Shown: positions 33,658-45,846, counted from the stretch's first letter. The stretch is DNA of 64,000 bases from Muscardinus avellanarius (GCA_963383645.1 OY726571.1:25962637-26026636); one strand, 5' to 3'. Notes: generated by a model from the sequence alone, not told the origin. Made by a program: numbers and translations.

Positions 33658-35615
33658 ATTTTAAAAAAGAAAACAAAAAATCACAAGAATGGAGCGCTCT
33701 CCCCAAGCTCAGTCAAGTATGAGGGTATTCTGAGGATTGTTTAGAGCATGACAAGAGTGAGGTAACTGGAGCTGATGTGCTGAACTCTGACACACCTTTA
33801 CATAAAGAAAGCAGGTTTAGTGAGGAATTGCATGGTGAGAAGCCAACTTACAGTAAAGTGAACCTCTTCTTGGACAGATGGTGGTGGTTAAACCTGCTTG
33901 AGTACTAAGCAATTTGACCGAGTCAACCCAATGTAAAACATGTCCAAATGGGAATATAACTGGGTGTCTTATCATAACCTAGTCACAAGACGCTCTGTGC
34001 TATCGAGAGAGTCAAATGGTGGCTGGATCTAGAATTTAGTATCATTTTGAGCCTGAATCAGTGTTCCTACTTGTGTAATTTTCACTTATACTCTTTAAGA
34101 TTGTGCCATCATTCTCTGTATTTGTAGATTTATTTCTATTTCCCATAAATTTGAAGGTACTTTTCTTGTGCTCTTCTAAACCCAAGCACTGGAGTTTGAT
34201 TCTGTGCTGACTGTTCATTAACACAGTTGTTTCCTCAGAGATCCTGCCCCAGTGTTTTCACAGAGGTAGCAGAGATCTAGACAGAGAGGCATTAATGGCA
34301 GGAGACTGATTCCTATTTTGGTCCTAGAACCTATTATCCAATTTGGGGGTCTTTCTCTTATCAGAGTCTGAGATTCAGATTAGCTGTTACTACTATGCCT
34401 TTATCTTTTTCCATAAATATTGAAGATGGTAGGGATTCATATCAGCATGTGGAAGGTATCTAAGTCTTTGGTTCACACTGGCTGTTTTTGAGTGTGTTTA
34501 ATAATGATTTTGTAGATATCCGAGAACAAGGGAGTGGAAATGAAGGGTGTCTTTACTCAGTTTTCTCCTTGTCATGTTATTAAAAACAAACTTTTAAAGT
34601 GTCAGTAATTTAATATGAGTGAGATTAAAACAATTACCAACTGAAGGGGGAATTAAAAATTGGTGCATGAAAAATAAATAATCACATTAAACTACATGGC
34701 TCAGCTCATGAATCATATTGTCAAAATTACATGCAAAGTAAATACTGATGTGACTGTGGATGAAAATGTAACTGAGTCAGAAAGACAGAGAAGTTGAAAG
34801 AAGGAATGTCTGTGGGTAGAAAACAGACAAGGCACATCAACTGAAAGCTGGCTTCCACAATAGGAAGTCAATTGGTACGTAAAAGAAAACAAATCAAGAA
34901 ATAGAATTATAAATATATTATTTAAGAATATGAAAGTTACTATCATAACAAAAGGGTCAGCTAGTTGAAATTTGTTCCCCTGGGGAACATAAGTGGAAAA
35001 GGTGATAGGCAGTGAGGTTCCTGGCAATGCTACTTTTTAGGAAACACTTGACCTTGAATGTTATCAATGTGTACCAAACTTCTTTTAGTAACTTCACTTC
35101 AAGAGAGAACAATTTTTCTCAAACAAATAAATGAGCATGAAAATGTCTGAGACCAGAAGGTATTTTGTAGGAATTGCAGGGTAGTCTAGGAACTGGGGTC
35201 CCACTAAGTTGGGTGTGACAACCAGCCAATGAAAGATGGCTCAACTGAACTGGCCTCTTCTCTCTCTAATTAGAGATCTGGCCCTGTAAAAGCCCAATAA
35301 TGGAACAAGTTTGTCCAATTTGAGGGACAATGAGGAGTCATGGAGTCAAGCCGATCGGTAAAGAGAGACATGATGTAGTTACACATATAGGATGGAACCA
35401 GTTCTTGAACCTTGGGGTAAATCATGTATGTTTATCCTCTGAAGACAACTTTAAAGCCAATGGAGAGTTTTAAGAATTGAAGCCATGCATTTTGGCAGGA
35501 ATACTTCATACCTTGCTACAGCATAAAACATTTTCTTTTTTCCTTCCCTTCCTAGTTTTTTTTTTTCTTATTTTTTGTGTCAATAATAGAAATGTAATTA
35601 GCTGGCCATTATCGA
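33658..35615. other. Unique sequence
   Basis: No gene or well-supported repeat. 35160-35460 is GC-moderate and could hold an unrecognised LTR relic; I cannot show it. Confidence 0.45.
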
Positions 35616-35818
35616 CTGTGTTTTTCATTTTTCTGCAACAAAATACCTGAGATCATGAACTTCTAAATGGCAAAGTATATTTTGACTTATGGCTCAGAGA
35701 TGTTGGTCCATGATTGCTTGGCCCCGAGGCCTTTGGGCCTGTGGCTGAGGAAGCTGCTCACCTTGGGGCAGCCAGGAACAACAACAACAACAGAAAAACA
35801 AACAAACAAAAAAAAACA

Positions 35819-35880
<62 letters not shown>

Positions 35881-36065
35881 AAGATTGAGAGAGAGAGAAA
35901 GTGGGTCCTAATATGCTTTTTGAGGGTGCAAACCTGATTCCCTAACTTTCCTCCACAGAAGCTCACCACCTAAATGTTCCACCACCTCCCAGTAATGCTA
36001 CAGACTGGGAACCAAGCCTTCAACACATGAGCCTTAGGGGACATTCACGATGCAAACTCTAGCAC
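35616..36065 (-). mobile_element. LTR relic, MaLR-like, antisense, with (GA)n expansion
   Basis: TGTGTTTTTCATTTTTCTGC, CAACAAAATACCTGAGATCA, then a (GA)n block 35822-35900, then CACCTCCCAGTAATGCTACA, CAACACATGAGCCTTAGGGG and GATGCAAACTCTAGCA. Mirror image of the sense copies; the LTR relic is noncoding. Confidence 0.65.
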
Positions 36066-37463
36066 CTACTTTCCATGATGACTCTTTATCACCCTCTAAA
36101 TTGCCCTTGGTCTCACTTCCCTGATACGCTCTTATCTATTAAGTCAATTACTTTTGATTCTTGAAAAAAACTCACCTTGCTTAAGCATTCCTGGGTTTCT
36201 CTACACATGATCAAAGTCTTGTACATGCACTTGTTATCACAGTTATCCCAGCTGTGTGGTCAGGGTGGCTCTGCTTGCATCTTTTCCCCTGTCTATAAGT
36301 CCTCCTCCCCTGAATACTGTGCGTCTGTACTTCTATAACGATCTATGTTGTTTTTTTAGGTGTCAATGAATACAAGGCGTTTCATGGCACACAGTAAGAC
36401 AATAACAAGTGTTCACTGGATAAGTGTCAGGAGTTCAATTAACTTATAAATGAGAACCAGAACTGAGATGATAACTGAAGTCTTAATGTATAAATAGAAA
36501 TCTTGGACTTAAGTACTGGATCTGCATCGGCTACGGAAAATCTACTATCCTTGTGGGCGATGTACATGAGCCAATTTACAGAATCTATACCAGAGCTTCA
36601 CAATGGATGAGATACAAATAGATTACAGGTGGGACAAGATAAAGGTCTCTGCCTCCAAGGCCATTCCTGGACTGGTAGCCTTCACTGAGGTAGCTGGATC
36701 TTTACCCCAGTGGGCCATATGTATACTACCATGTTTTATGTGATCCACAAGATGAAAAATAGTTGACCGAAACACATATAACCTGCACAGGAGCATGTTG
36801 GACAGCAGTAAGAAGAGTTAGACAGTTGATTGCAAGCATGTGTTGAAAAAAATTTTGCAGGCTCCATTTAGCTAAAAATAGTGTGGGTATGAGTAATGGA
36901 TATTTTTGTTTGTTAAAGCCTATATAGAGGATCATAATTTTCCCCTGGGTAAATTGCTAAAACACCTTTGCTTTATGGTAAAAAACAATTCAGAGTCATT
37001 GAAAATCATTCCAAATATCAATTATAGTTTTAAAAGTTGTTGCCGTTATCTCTGATTTATGTTGAGCAGAAGAAAGAAGAAATCTGTAAAAGTTTGAGAA
37101 TTTTCCTCAAACTTTTGATGTGAAAGCAAGAAAAATATCACAAAATTAACTTCTACTTGGTTAAGGGCTAGTTTATTTTGTCAAAGTTAATATTCGTGAT
37201 GGTTCAAATTGGCCTCGACTTGAGCAGGGGCAGCAAGGTGATTTTGCATTTTGCCAACCCCTCTGTAAATGGGCAAGTTCCATAAGTACACAATTATGCA
37301 GGAAAATGTACGTGTGTACGTGGTGTGTACTTAGTGAGAAATTTCATTAATTCATGAGAATTCAGAACAAAGGAGTCTATATAAATAAGTGAAAAAAGTC
37401 TCACAAAATATTTTATTAGTAAAAGTTCTTGTAAGAATTTATTTAATGGCAAAATGTAGCTGC

Positions 37464-37466
<3 letters not shown>
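36066..37466. other. Unique sequence, possible old LINE remnant at its start
   Basis: 36350-36425 vaguely resembles an L2/MIR tail (GGCACACAGTAAGACAATAA). 37040-37340 is repeat-free and could be conserved noncoding DNA. Neither is firm. Confidence 0.4.
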
Positions 37467-37519
<53 letters not shown>

Positions 37520-37556
37520 CATATGTGTGTGTATGTGTGTGTGTGTGTGTGTACTA
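37467..37556. repeat. (AT)n-(GT)n microsatellite
   Basis: AT units to about 37509, then TATACACATA and GT units to 37552, next to an antisense SINE. Confidence 0.95.
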
Positions 37557-37559
37557 TGT

Positions 37560-37755
37560 ATATGTACTAAGAATTGAACCACCCAGGGCCTCTCATATGC
37601 TAGGCAAGCACTGAGCTATATACATTTCTAGCTCTTCTGTTATTTATTTGAGATAAGGTCTTGCTAATTTGCTCAGGCTGAATTTAAAACTTTTGATTGT
37701 TCTGCCTCAGCCTTCTGAGTGATTGGGATTATAGGTGTGTGTCACCATGCCCAGA
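37560..37755 (-). repeat. Old B1-dID SINE, antisense
   Basis: AGAATTGAACCACCCAGGGC, GCTAGGCAAGCACTGAGCTA, GTGTGTGTCACCATGCCCAG. Confidence 0.82.
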
Positions 37756-37756
37756 T

Positions 37757-37820
37757 TTCCTTCCTTCCTTCCTTCCTTCCTTCCTTCCTTCCTTCCTTCC
37801 TTCCGTCCTTCCTTCCTTCC
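37757..37820 (+). repeat. (TTCC)n microsatellite
   Basis: About fifteen units with one G interruption, on the tail side of the next antisense SINE. Confidence 0.95.
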
Positions 37821-37844
37821 TCTCTGTTTCTTTCTTTCTATATT

Positions 37845-37902
37845 TTTGGTACAGGAGATAGAACCCAAGAGCATTCTACCATCAAGCTACACATGTAGGC
37901 AT

Positions 37903-37937
<35 letters not shown>

Positions 37938-38275
37938 CTTATTTAGTACTGGGGATGGAATCCAGGGGCCTACTACCTCCAGACTACACCCGCAGACCTA
38001 TTTTATTTTTTATTTGGAAACAAGATCTCACTAAGTTGCTAAGAGCCGTGATAAGTTGCTGAGGCAGGCTTCAAACCTGTGATTGTCTTGTCTCAGCCTC
38101 TTGACAACTGGGATTACAAGCATGGACCACCACATCCTGCTTATTTTTATTTCGAAACAAGGTTTGTCTAAGTTTCTGAGTCTTGCTGAGTTGCTAAATC
38201 TGGCCTTGAACCTGCAATTTTCCTCTTTCAGCCTCCTAAATACTGAGATTACAGGCATGCAACATCTCTCTGGGT
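37845..38275 (-). repeat. Nested pair of antisense B1-dID SINEs
   Basis: An outer copy starts GGTACAGGAGATAGAACCCA (37849) and resumes at about 38138 (TTTATTTCGAAACAAGGTTT) to 38275. An inner copy with an (ATTT)n tail occupies about 37901-38137. The inner one shares the TTTGGAAACA spelling of the young group but lacks the palindrome. Confidence 0.8.
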
Positions 38276-39946
38276 TTTATGTTCTTTTTTTAAAATAAGG
38301 TTTCTCCCTTAGACTTGTTTTTTTTTCCTCTAGCTAACTGACAAAATCAATAAGATCCATCTTAATGAGAACAAACTTTGTCTATGTGCCTGTTGATATT
38401 CTTCTACAAATATTGATATAATCAAAGTATATTTTAGGGTGAGGTATTTTCTTTATAGGAAAAATTATGGTATGCATCAGAATTTATTCAATTAGCTCAG
38501 AGCTACTAGTTGAGTACAACATGATAAGAACATAGTTTCTAATTTAAAAAACATGATTTCTTGGGTAAAAATGACATTTAACAAAATATTTTTAATACAA
38601 AATCAATTTTTCTAATCACTCACTACTGATGTCAAATTAATTCTTTTAAAAAAATCTTATTTCCAGAATGAAATTTTATTCAGAATATTTACTATTATTT
38701 TGAACATAATTTTTCTATAATCTCTAAGTTGAAATGAGAAAATAAATGTTTAGGTTTCAATTTTTAAGCAGAACCTTTCAAAATTTTAGGAGAATAATCT
38801 TAAATTGCAGTCAAGTGCTTGATTCTTGAAAAAATAATACTGAGGGTATATTAGGTGATTTATTTTATTTAAGGTAGTTGTGGGGAAAAAAACCTTAATT
38901 TTGTGCAGTGCTTAAACATTTTTGTCTGAGTCTCTACTGGGAAGTCTATTTGACTATTTGTAATTCCAATTACTATTTGAGATTTACACTTAAATTAAAA
39001 CTTGACGTATTTTGTTTTCTCTAGACAACTCAATTAGATGAATAAATTTTATTGCATTTTATTTGATGATTTTTATTCTTAAAAGGAGAGTTTTCAACCA
39101 TGATGATAAAATGACTCTTTTTATGAGGAGGTCTTTTTTTTTTTAAAGGGTGCCTTTGCAGGAAAAAAAAAAAATCACACATACTTCCTTGTGTTATACA
39201 GCAAGCATCCTGTGTGTTATTTAGAGATCCTTTATCCTGGAGGGTGGTCCAGTGGTAATTTACCAGGAAAAAAAAGGAGTGTACAAAAATTTAATTATTA
39301 TTTGACCTCAAATAATTATATGCCACTAAACTAATTAAGGAGCCAATTAACAATGCACCACTAATGGGCAGTCAGCTCCTTGCATGACTCACTGTCTTTC
39401 ACAAAGAATAAGTGATTTGTATTAGAAAAGCGCTGTTAAGGATGTTTTTGGGGATAACTATGGCTGTCATTGCTATGTTAAATCACAGACCCAACCTCTG
39501 GATAAAAAGAGACAGGCTTATCACCGAGCCAGGGAAACAGCAGCCCAGGCCTGATAGCTCTGACTCAAGGCCTTGTTTAAAAGCTATGACTCAGAGCCCG
39601 GCAGGCCAGGGAGCCCCGTTCTTCTCAGTCTCTTCTAAACCAGCCATTCAGCCTCTAATGGTCAGCTTGCGTGCCTCTCGCCGATTATTTCTGTGAAGTC
39701 CATCACAGTCAGCCTTCTTTTCTCCCAAGTATTCATCTTCATTTCCTAGTTAATGAAGGGGGATTTCAGTGGCAGGACTGGCCACCAAGCAGAGCTGCTG
39801 GATCAGTCACACAAACAGCTGAAAGAATGGGGATTCTAAGTAACAGGCTTTGAGCACGTTCATGTGATGTATATCTTTGCAAAGAGCACGCTTGGATAAA
39901 AAAATAATATTTTTTTGTTTAATGTATGTGTGTGGGGTGGCATGTG
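38276..39946. promoter_or_regulatory. Repeat-free block with AP-1-like and homeodomain-like motifs
   Basis: No dispersed repeat for about 1.6 kb. Within it are CTAATTAA (39331-39338), CCAATTAA (39343-39350) and three exact TGACTCA heptamers at 39385-39391, 39561-39567 and 39587-39593; the last extends to TGACTCAGAGC. TGACTCA is the AP-1/CNC-bZIP core. A 94-codon open frame across 39412-39696 has no recognised domain. I infer a candidate enhancer, not a gene. Confidence 0.4.
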
Positions 39947-40127
39947 TGTGCGTGTATCACTGGGGTTTGGACCCAGGGGCATTCTACCCCTGATCTCTAT
40001 CCCCAGCCCTATTTTTATTTAGAAATAGAGTCTCACTAGGTTGCTGAGGCCAGCCCTGAACCTGGGATCCTCCTGTCTCAGCCTACCAAGTACTGGGATT
40101 TATAGGCATGTATCATTATGCCCAGTT
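39947..40127 (-). repeat. B1-dID SINE, antisense
   Basis: TATCACTGGGGTTTGGACCC to GTATCATTATGCCCAG. Confidence 0.85.
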
Positions 40128-40139
40128 CTCATCCCACTC

Positions 40140-40760
40140 TTTCTTACGACTATATTACAGAGACTTTTTTTTATTGCTTTTTAATTTAACAACCTATAGT
40201 TTAGTATAATTGGTAATAAAGAGGCAACAATCGAGAGATCCAGAATAAATATTATTATAATTCTGTCAACAACATCACAATTGTGACAATAAACAGCAAG
40301 TACCAGTGTGCAGATAACAACGATTGTGGGCTACTGGAAAAACTGTGTTTCTGGTAGCAAGCTTGCTATTCCGGGCCAGCTTATTACAACCATGTTTAGA
40401 AAAAGGCTAAGCTGGGAATCCAGATTTTTATGTGAATTCAACTGACTTTTTAAAGGCTGGAAACTAATTTAGCAAACTTAAACACTATGCAGACCAACGA
40501 GTTTGCAAAGCTATTTCTGAACCATGAGTGCCAATTTGTAACTTCTGATTTAAACTCTAATGTTTTAATGATGTCCTTTATTTTGCTTTAATTCCCTGTG
40601 AAATGATCGCCATTTTCTGTTACCTGCCCGTCAATAGAAAGCTTTGCAATCCACAATTTAAAGTTTAGGTCAAACATAACAATTCTAATGTTTTAAGTGT
40701 TTTTGTATAAATTGATTATAGTCTTATTTTGTAAATGAGAAAAAAGATGTGTAATCACAG
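40140..40760. promoter_or_regulatory. Candidate conserved noncoding segment with SOX-like motif cluster
   Basis: Repeat-free. ACAAT or ATTGT cores occur at 40227-40231, 40278-40282, 40280-40284, 40286-40290 and 40323-40327, including the palindrome CACAATTGTG (40276-40285). HMG-box SOX factors bind this core. No open frame of note. Conservation is not testable here. Confidence 0.35.
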
Positions 40761-40837
40761 GATTTGCCCCAGTAGCACAAAGCTGATAGAGCGTGTGTCT
40801 TCTACACACAATTTTGTTGCTCTTTCTGTTCACCCCG

Positions 40838-41167
40838 TACCATGAACTGAATTGTGTGCCCCTGTCCCCAAATCCATATGTCAAAGTCTAAACCCATTTC
40901 ATGTGACTGTAGTTGGCGATCAGACCTTCAAAGAGGGAATTAAGATGAAATGAGGTCACAAGGGTGGAGCCCTAATCCAGTAGGATTTGTGTCATTATAA
41001 GAGACACCCAGGGTGGGTGGGTGTGCACAGAGAAGAAGATGCAGGGAGAAGAGGTCCATTCGAAAACCCCAAAAAAGAGCCTCCGGAGACACAAATCCTG
41101 CTAATCACTTGATCTGGGAATTCAGCAACCACAATTGTGAGAAAATAAAATTCTGTTGTTTAAGGTG
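40838..41167 (+). mobile_element. Ancient LTR relic, MLT1-like (ERVL-MaLR)
   Basis: Ordered blocks GAACTGAATTGTGTGCCCCT, ATATGTCAAAGTCTAAACCC, GATGAAATGAGGTCACAAGG, GTGGAGCCCTAATCCAGTAG, CATTATAAGAGACACCCAGG and GAAAATAAAATTCTGTTGTT match the typical MLT1 order. A polyadenylation signal AATAAA lies at 41144-41149. The LTR relic is solo, with no internal sequence. Confidence 0.82.
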
Positions 41168-43544
41168 AAAATTGCTTTAAAAATTCCATGATAGCCTCTT
41201 TCATTTAAGTAATCAGATACTATTGTTTCATTTTCTGCAATCCAACAATTCCGATCATCTATTATATCAAGTTCAAAATATCTGGCTGTCAAGAAACCAA
41301 TTCCATTCACTTGCAGGTGTCTGATCTTGCATGGTATGTAATAGGGATGTTAATAGATTCATTGAATGAATGGGTGGTGTTTAATTTTTTAATGTTCAGA
41401 AATATACATGTAATTAAAATATTTCTTTTTTCTTTTGAGTGGCAAACATTGCATATATATGTGTTGAAATCTTTAAAAACTCATGATAAAATTTAGTAAT
41501 TAAAAAAATAATTTGTTCACACAAACCTCTAATTTTTCTACTTAAAATGTGAGAAAAAAGGTTTTTATTTAATTTAGCATGGTATTTGCTTTCACTCAAA
41601 GATTATACTTTTTCCATTCCTGTTTTCTAATTACATATTTTGACTTGTGAAAATTCTTTTAAAAACATTGCATTACAAGATGTTATATAATTAAACATAA
41701 ACTTGTAAAAGTGCCTGTATATGACTATACAGTATTAAATATAACCGAAGTATTACTTTATAATATGTCATATGGAAAAGTAAATAGCTAAGATGCTCCA
41801 AAATGTGAAAAGAAGGCAAAAATTATATTATTTGGAGTCAATTATAATAAAAAAAATTATCTTGCAGAAGAATTTAATTTGAATGATGGGTAGCTTCCAT
41901 TTTTTTCAGAATGAGAAAACAGTAATACAGTAAAAACATATCCCTTTGGAAAAAAATTAATGGCACAGACCTGGGTTAAATGATTATATTTCTCCTTAAT
42001 ATGAGAAAAAATGAGAATTCAGGCATTAAAATATATCCTTACTATATTATTCTTAAGCAGGCATAGACTATTCGCAAATATAAAAACAATAATCTATTTA
42101 GAAGAGTAAAAACATGTGTTTGTTGTCTAAAAAGTAAAATTCCTATAAAATTAAATTTTATAATATGAAGAGACGTGCGTTTCCATGACGCCCCAATACA
42201 GGCTATGCTTACTGAACGTCTATAGATGACATAGGGAACCAGGGGGAGGAGAAAAATGCCTCAATTTATAGCAGATGTTTAACACGTACCTTGGGATACA
42301 TTCATTACGGACATACACAATGAATCCTTCAGAGACGTGTGCTCACCCCATGCTTTCCTTACCTGTTCACTGGTTTACACCTGCACATAAGGAGCGCACC
42401 TGGTTGAAATATGAGTGACTCCCAACACTAGCTTGTTAAAATGTTTTCTATAAATTTTCCTCTTTAAAATGTAGCAAAATAAATTCAGAAACAAAGAAAT
42501 GCACCTAGGTAAACAAGTAGATCCCTGAAAAGCATAAGCAGTGACCGGACTCAACCAAAACGCACAGGTGGAAGGAAAGTTTAAAGGACCTTGGAGCACT
42601 ATGAATGTTTTGCACAGTGTCAAAATTACAGAAACACCTGGTTTTGCAAATGGGTTGATCCACTGGGAAAATTTTCCAACTTTCAACGAGTCTCAGAGTA
42701 GCTTTAATACCTTGAATAGGAGCTACATGCTGACACAGAGCTAGAAATATCTGGTATTCCAGGCCAAAGACCTTCTTGGTAACTGTCATTCTATCCACCA
42801 AATAAGCCTTTACTATGCATTTTTATTGAGCCTATTAGTAGCAAAACTCAACACATTATGAAACTTGATTTGAAGAACATACTGAGACTGAAATCAACCA
42901 GATCTTATTTGATGTGAGACTCTGAGAACTCATTTAAGCAGAATAGTTACCCAGGTTATTTATGGAATAGGGAGTTGTTATTTTTCTCTTCCCCTCTATT
43001 TAAACTACCAAGACTACAGAGTAATAACTTCACCGAGGAAGCAGAGTGGTGGAAATCAGATGTCACATACGACTCTGGCCACATTTCAGTTGGTTCTTGA
43101 TCATCTTGATTTCAACTCTTGCTATATATTCAAGATGGCACCAGTACCTATTATGGCTGTAACATAAATACCTATCGTGCTCATAATTATAATCATTGAA
43201 GATTATATCTTTCTTTTTATTGCCAATTCTACATGCATTATTCAGTTTGGTAGCAGGTCTAAAAGACAAGAAATTTTTAAGACCTAAACAATGTTTCCTG
43301 TATTGGAATACATAAATACTACAGATAGGTCATTGATATTTTAAAAGCCCAACACGTAGTTTCATACTTTGCATAACTTGAAATTGAATTGAATCCCAGA
43401 AAGTCTAGGAAAGTTATTTTATGTTAGACATGGGATGGCTGCAGTGTTTCGTTTTGAGTATTGTGAGTTCTTGGACCCCCGCCCCGCCCAGGCACATACT
43501 TTTTGGAGGTAAGTATAAAGCATAAGTATGATACTCAATTTCGT
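41168..43544. other. Repeat-poor unique block with an E-box cluster
   Basis: No gene. Four CACCTG/CAGGTG E-boxes lie at 42378-42383, 42397-42402, 42565-42570 and 42635-42640. Overlapping short open frames at 42375-42801 on both strands lack domain or splice support. Confidence 0.4.
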
Positions 43545-43963
43545 GTGTGTGTGTGGTACTGGGGAGGGAACCCAGGGACATTATACCTCCGAACTACACC
43601 CCCCTACCCTATTTTTTAGTCTTTTTTTTTTTTTTGGTGGTACTGGGGTTCCTAGAAGCCCTTCTACCTCCGGGCTACACTCCCAGACCTATTTTATGCT
43701 TTTTTAAAAATTGTTGGAAACAGTGTCTCTAAAGCCAGTGCCGCTGGCTTCAAACCTGCGCGATCCTCCTGTCTCCGCCTCCCAGGCGCGGGTATTACAA
43801 GCGTGCGCCACCACGGCCAGCTAGTCTTTTTATTTTTGAAACAGGGTCTCACTGAGTTGCGAAGGGCCTGGTAAAGTAGCTGAGGCTGTCCTTGAACCGC
43901 GATCCTCCGGTTTCAGCCTCTCGAATGCTGGGATTACAAGCGTGTGCCGCCACGCCCGGCTTG
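43545..43963 (-). repeat. B1-dID SINE, antisense, split by a younger SINE
   Basis: ID half 43545-43616 (GGTACTGGGGAGGGAACCCA), interrupted, then the B1 half 43831-43963 ending GTGCCGCCACGCCCGGCT. Confidence 0.92.
43617..43830 (-). repeat. Young B1-dID-like SINE (palindrome subfamily) inside a B1-dID copy
   Basis: TSD tagtctttt at 43617-43625 and 43822-43830. T tail, GGTGGTACTGGGGTTCCTAG, palindrome AAGCCAGTGCCGCTGGCTT, end CACGGCCAGC. The nesting dates it after the host SINE. Confidence 0.95.
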
Positions 43964-44099
43964 ATATTCAATTTAAAAACAAATAATTCTGGGATTATCT
44001 CTACCACTCTCCTCTTTGTTAATGTGGTAAAAAAAAAAAGGAGTTGACTGAATTTCTTCCCCTGGCTATTTTATAGAAATGGGAAGGTAACAAGTACTT

Positions 44100-44210
44100 A
44101 GGAGATTAATATGGCCTCACTGAATAGCTATGGCTAGTCACAAACCTGTCATCCTCCTGTCTTAGCCTCCCCAATACTGAAATTACAAGCATGCGCCACC
44201 ATGCCCAGCA
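44100..44210 (-). repeat. B1 fragment, antisense
   Basis: GGCCTCACTGAATAGCTATG to CGCCACCATGCCCAGC; only the B1 half. Confidence 0.72.
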
Positions 44211-44249
44211 AATACCAAGTATTTAAATACCTCTATTTCTGAAAGTACA

Positions 44250-44480
44250 GAGTTTTTTTTTTTTTTTTCCTTCGGGTCTGGGGGTTGAACCCAGGGGCAT
44301 TCGACCTCTGAGCTACACCCCCTGCCCTATTTTTTATTCTTTATTTTGAAACCGGCTCTCACTGAGTTGCAGAGGGCCTCACTAAGTAGCGGAGGCTGTC
44401 CGCGAACCGCGATCCTCAGGTCCCAGCCTCCCAAATGCTGGGAGTACAAGCGTGCGCCACCACGTGCAGCTAGTAGAGTT
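44250..44480 (-). repeat. B1-dID SINE, antisense
   Basis: T tail, GGGTCTGGGGGTTGAACCCA, GGCTGTCCGCGAACCGCGAT, end CCACCACGTGCAGCT; flanking direct repeat AGAGTTTTT. Confidence 0.92.
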
Positions 44481-44589
44481 TTTGTACAATCACACAAGTC
44501 CTTAAAAATGCTTGTTTTATTTCATTACTTTTAGGTGGTGCTAGTAGAAGAATTTTAACTTTACTAACTAGAATCAGTAATTGACAGTT

Positions 44590-44797
44590 TGGGGTTTTTT
44601 TTGCAGGTCTGGGGATGGAACCCAGAGACATCCGACCTCTGATCTACACCCCTCCCCAATTTTTTATTCTTTATTTTGAAACAGGGTCTCACTGAGTTGC
44701 GAAGGGGATCATTGAGCCGCTGAGGCTGTCCTTGAACCGCAGGGCCTCAGCCTCCCAAATGCTGGGATTAGAAGGGTGCACCACCACACCTGGCGGC
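44590..44797 (-). repeat. B1-dID SINE, antisense
   Basis: GTCTGGGGATGGAACCCAGA, GAGTTGCGAAGGGGATCATT, CACCACCACACCTGGCG. Confidence 0.9.
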
Positions 44798-44889
44798 AGT
44801 TAAGTTTTGAATTTTACTTTTTGGTAGAAGAATCTTCTTAAATATTATATTTCATTTAAAAATAACACTATATCTAACAGTGTTAAAGG

Positions 44890-45110
44890 CTTTTGACATC
44901 AGCCTGGAACCATGAAAAATTTAATGGAATTTGAGTTAGGTGATCTGGATTACAGTTTCAGCTTTGCTATTAATTAATGATATGACTTTATATAAACCAC
45001 TCAATATCTCTGGAATTCAGTTTCCTCATTTAACAGAAACAAATACTATCAGACTAATTGATCTTTAAGTTCTCTTCTTTGAAATATCCTAGAATTGTTA
45101 ATGCTCAATC
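44890..45110 (+). repeat. MIR-type ancient SINE
   Basis: TCTGGATTACAGTTTCAGCT, then a degenerate TGACTTTATATAAACCACTC and the MIR-typical TCAGTTTCCTCATTTAACAG at about 45018. Confidence 0.7.
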
Positions 45111-45846
45111 AAAACACCTTCTTGCATATTACTATGGAGACACTAGGAGTGAAAATATTATCCAAGTATTAAATCAATTGAATGATTCTCACTACTACTT
45201 ACACTATTAGGTTTACTCAGAAATGCATTAATTTTATGCAGCTTGCTTATCAAAATATTTTAAAATATGAGATTTAGACTTTGGTTGAATATTCAGAGAT
45301 TAAATTCAACCTAATGCGGCATTTGAAGCTGCATGAGTCAAATTAGCTTAAGTGATCAAAAATTTTTGCCCATAGCCAACTTTAAATCTAGTGTAGGTGC
45401 AAGGGGGATAATTAGTAAGGATGGGTTTTGAAATGATGTTTATAAGAGAAATTCCTCATCGGTCTTAGTCTTTTTCAGCCACCACCACAATTGGTCACAG
45501 TATTTAGCATCTAAGAAAAGGTCTTCAAAACATAAATTTCCCTGTAGTAACTATGCCAACATTCAAAACAAAAACGAGCTTTCAAAGGACGTCTCTTTTC
45601 TCCCTATTTACTTTCTGGCAGTAATTATTTCTGCTTCTGAAACAAGTTCATCTAAATTTATTATACTTTCTACATAGAGATTAGTACGTTCCACAGATCG
45701 ACTCTATTTTAGCTTATTTAGTTAGTAGCAGTAGAAAAAAGGACTGAGTGTGTGTGGGGGATGCTATAGTATTTTATTTTATAATTAGCTGAAGGTGTCA
45801 GTTCTATGATTGTGAATTTTTTTCCCTTATGTTTTAAAGCTTCAGG
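45111..45846. other. Unique sequence
   Basis: No gene or repeat recognised. Confidence 0.5.

Noticed and set aside
39412..39696. 94-codon frame in the repeat-free block as a gene
   Set aside because: No domain, and the GC-moderate noncoding sequence explains the open frame; motif clustering fits regulatory DNA better.
42375..42801. Overlapping open frames of about 100 codons as a coding exon
   Set aside because: Frames on both strands are of similar length, with no recognised domain, Kozak context or splice pattern.
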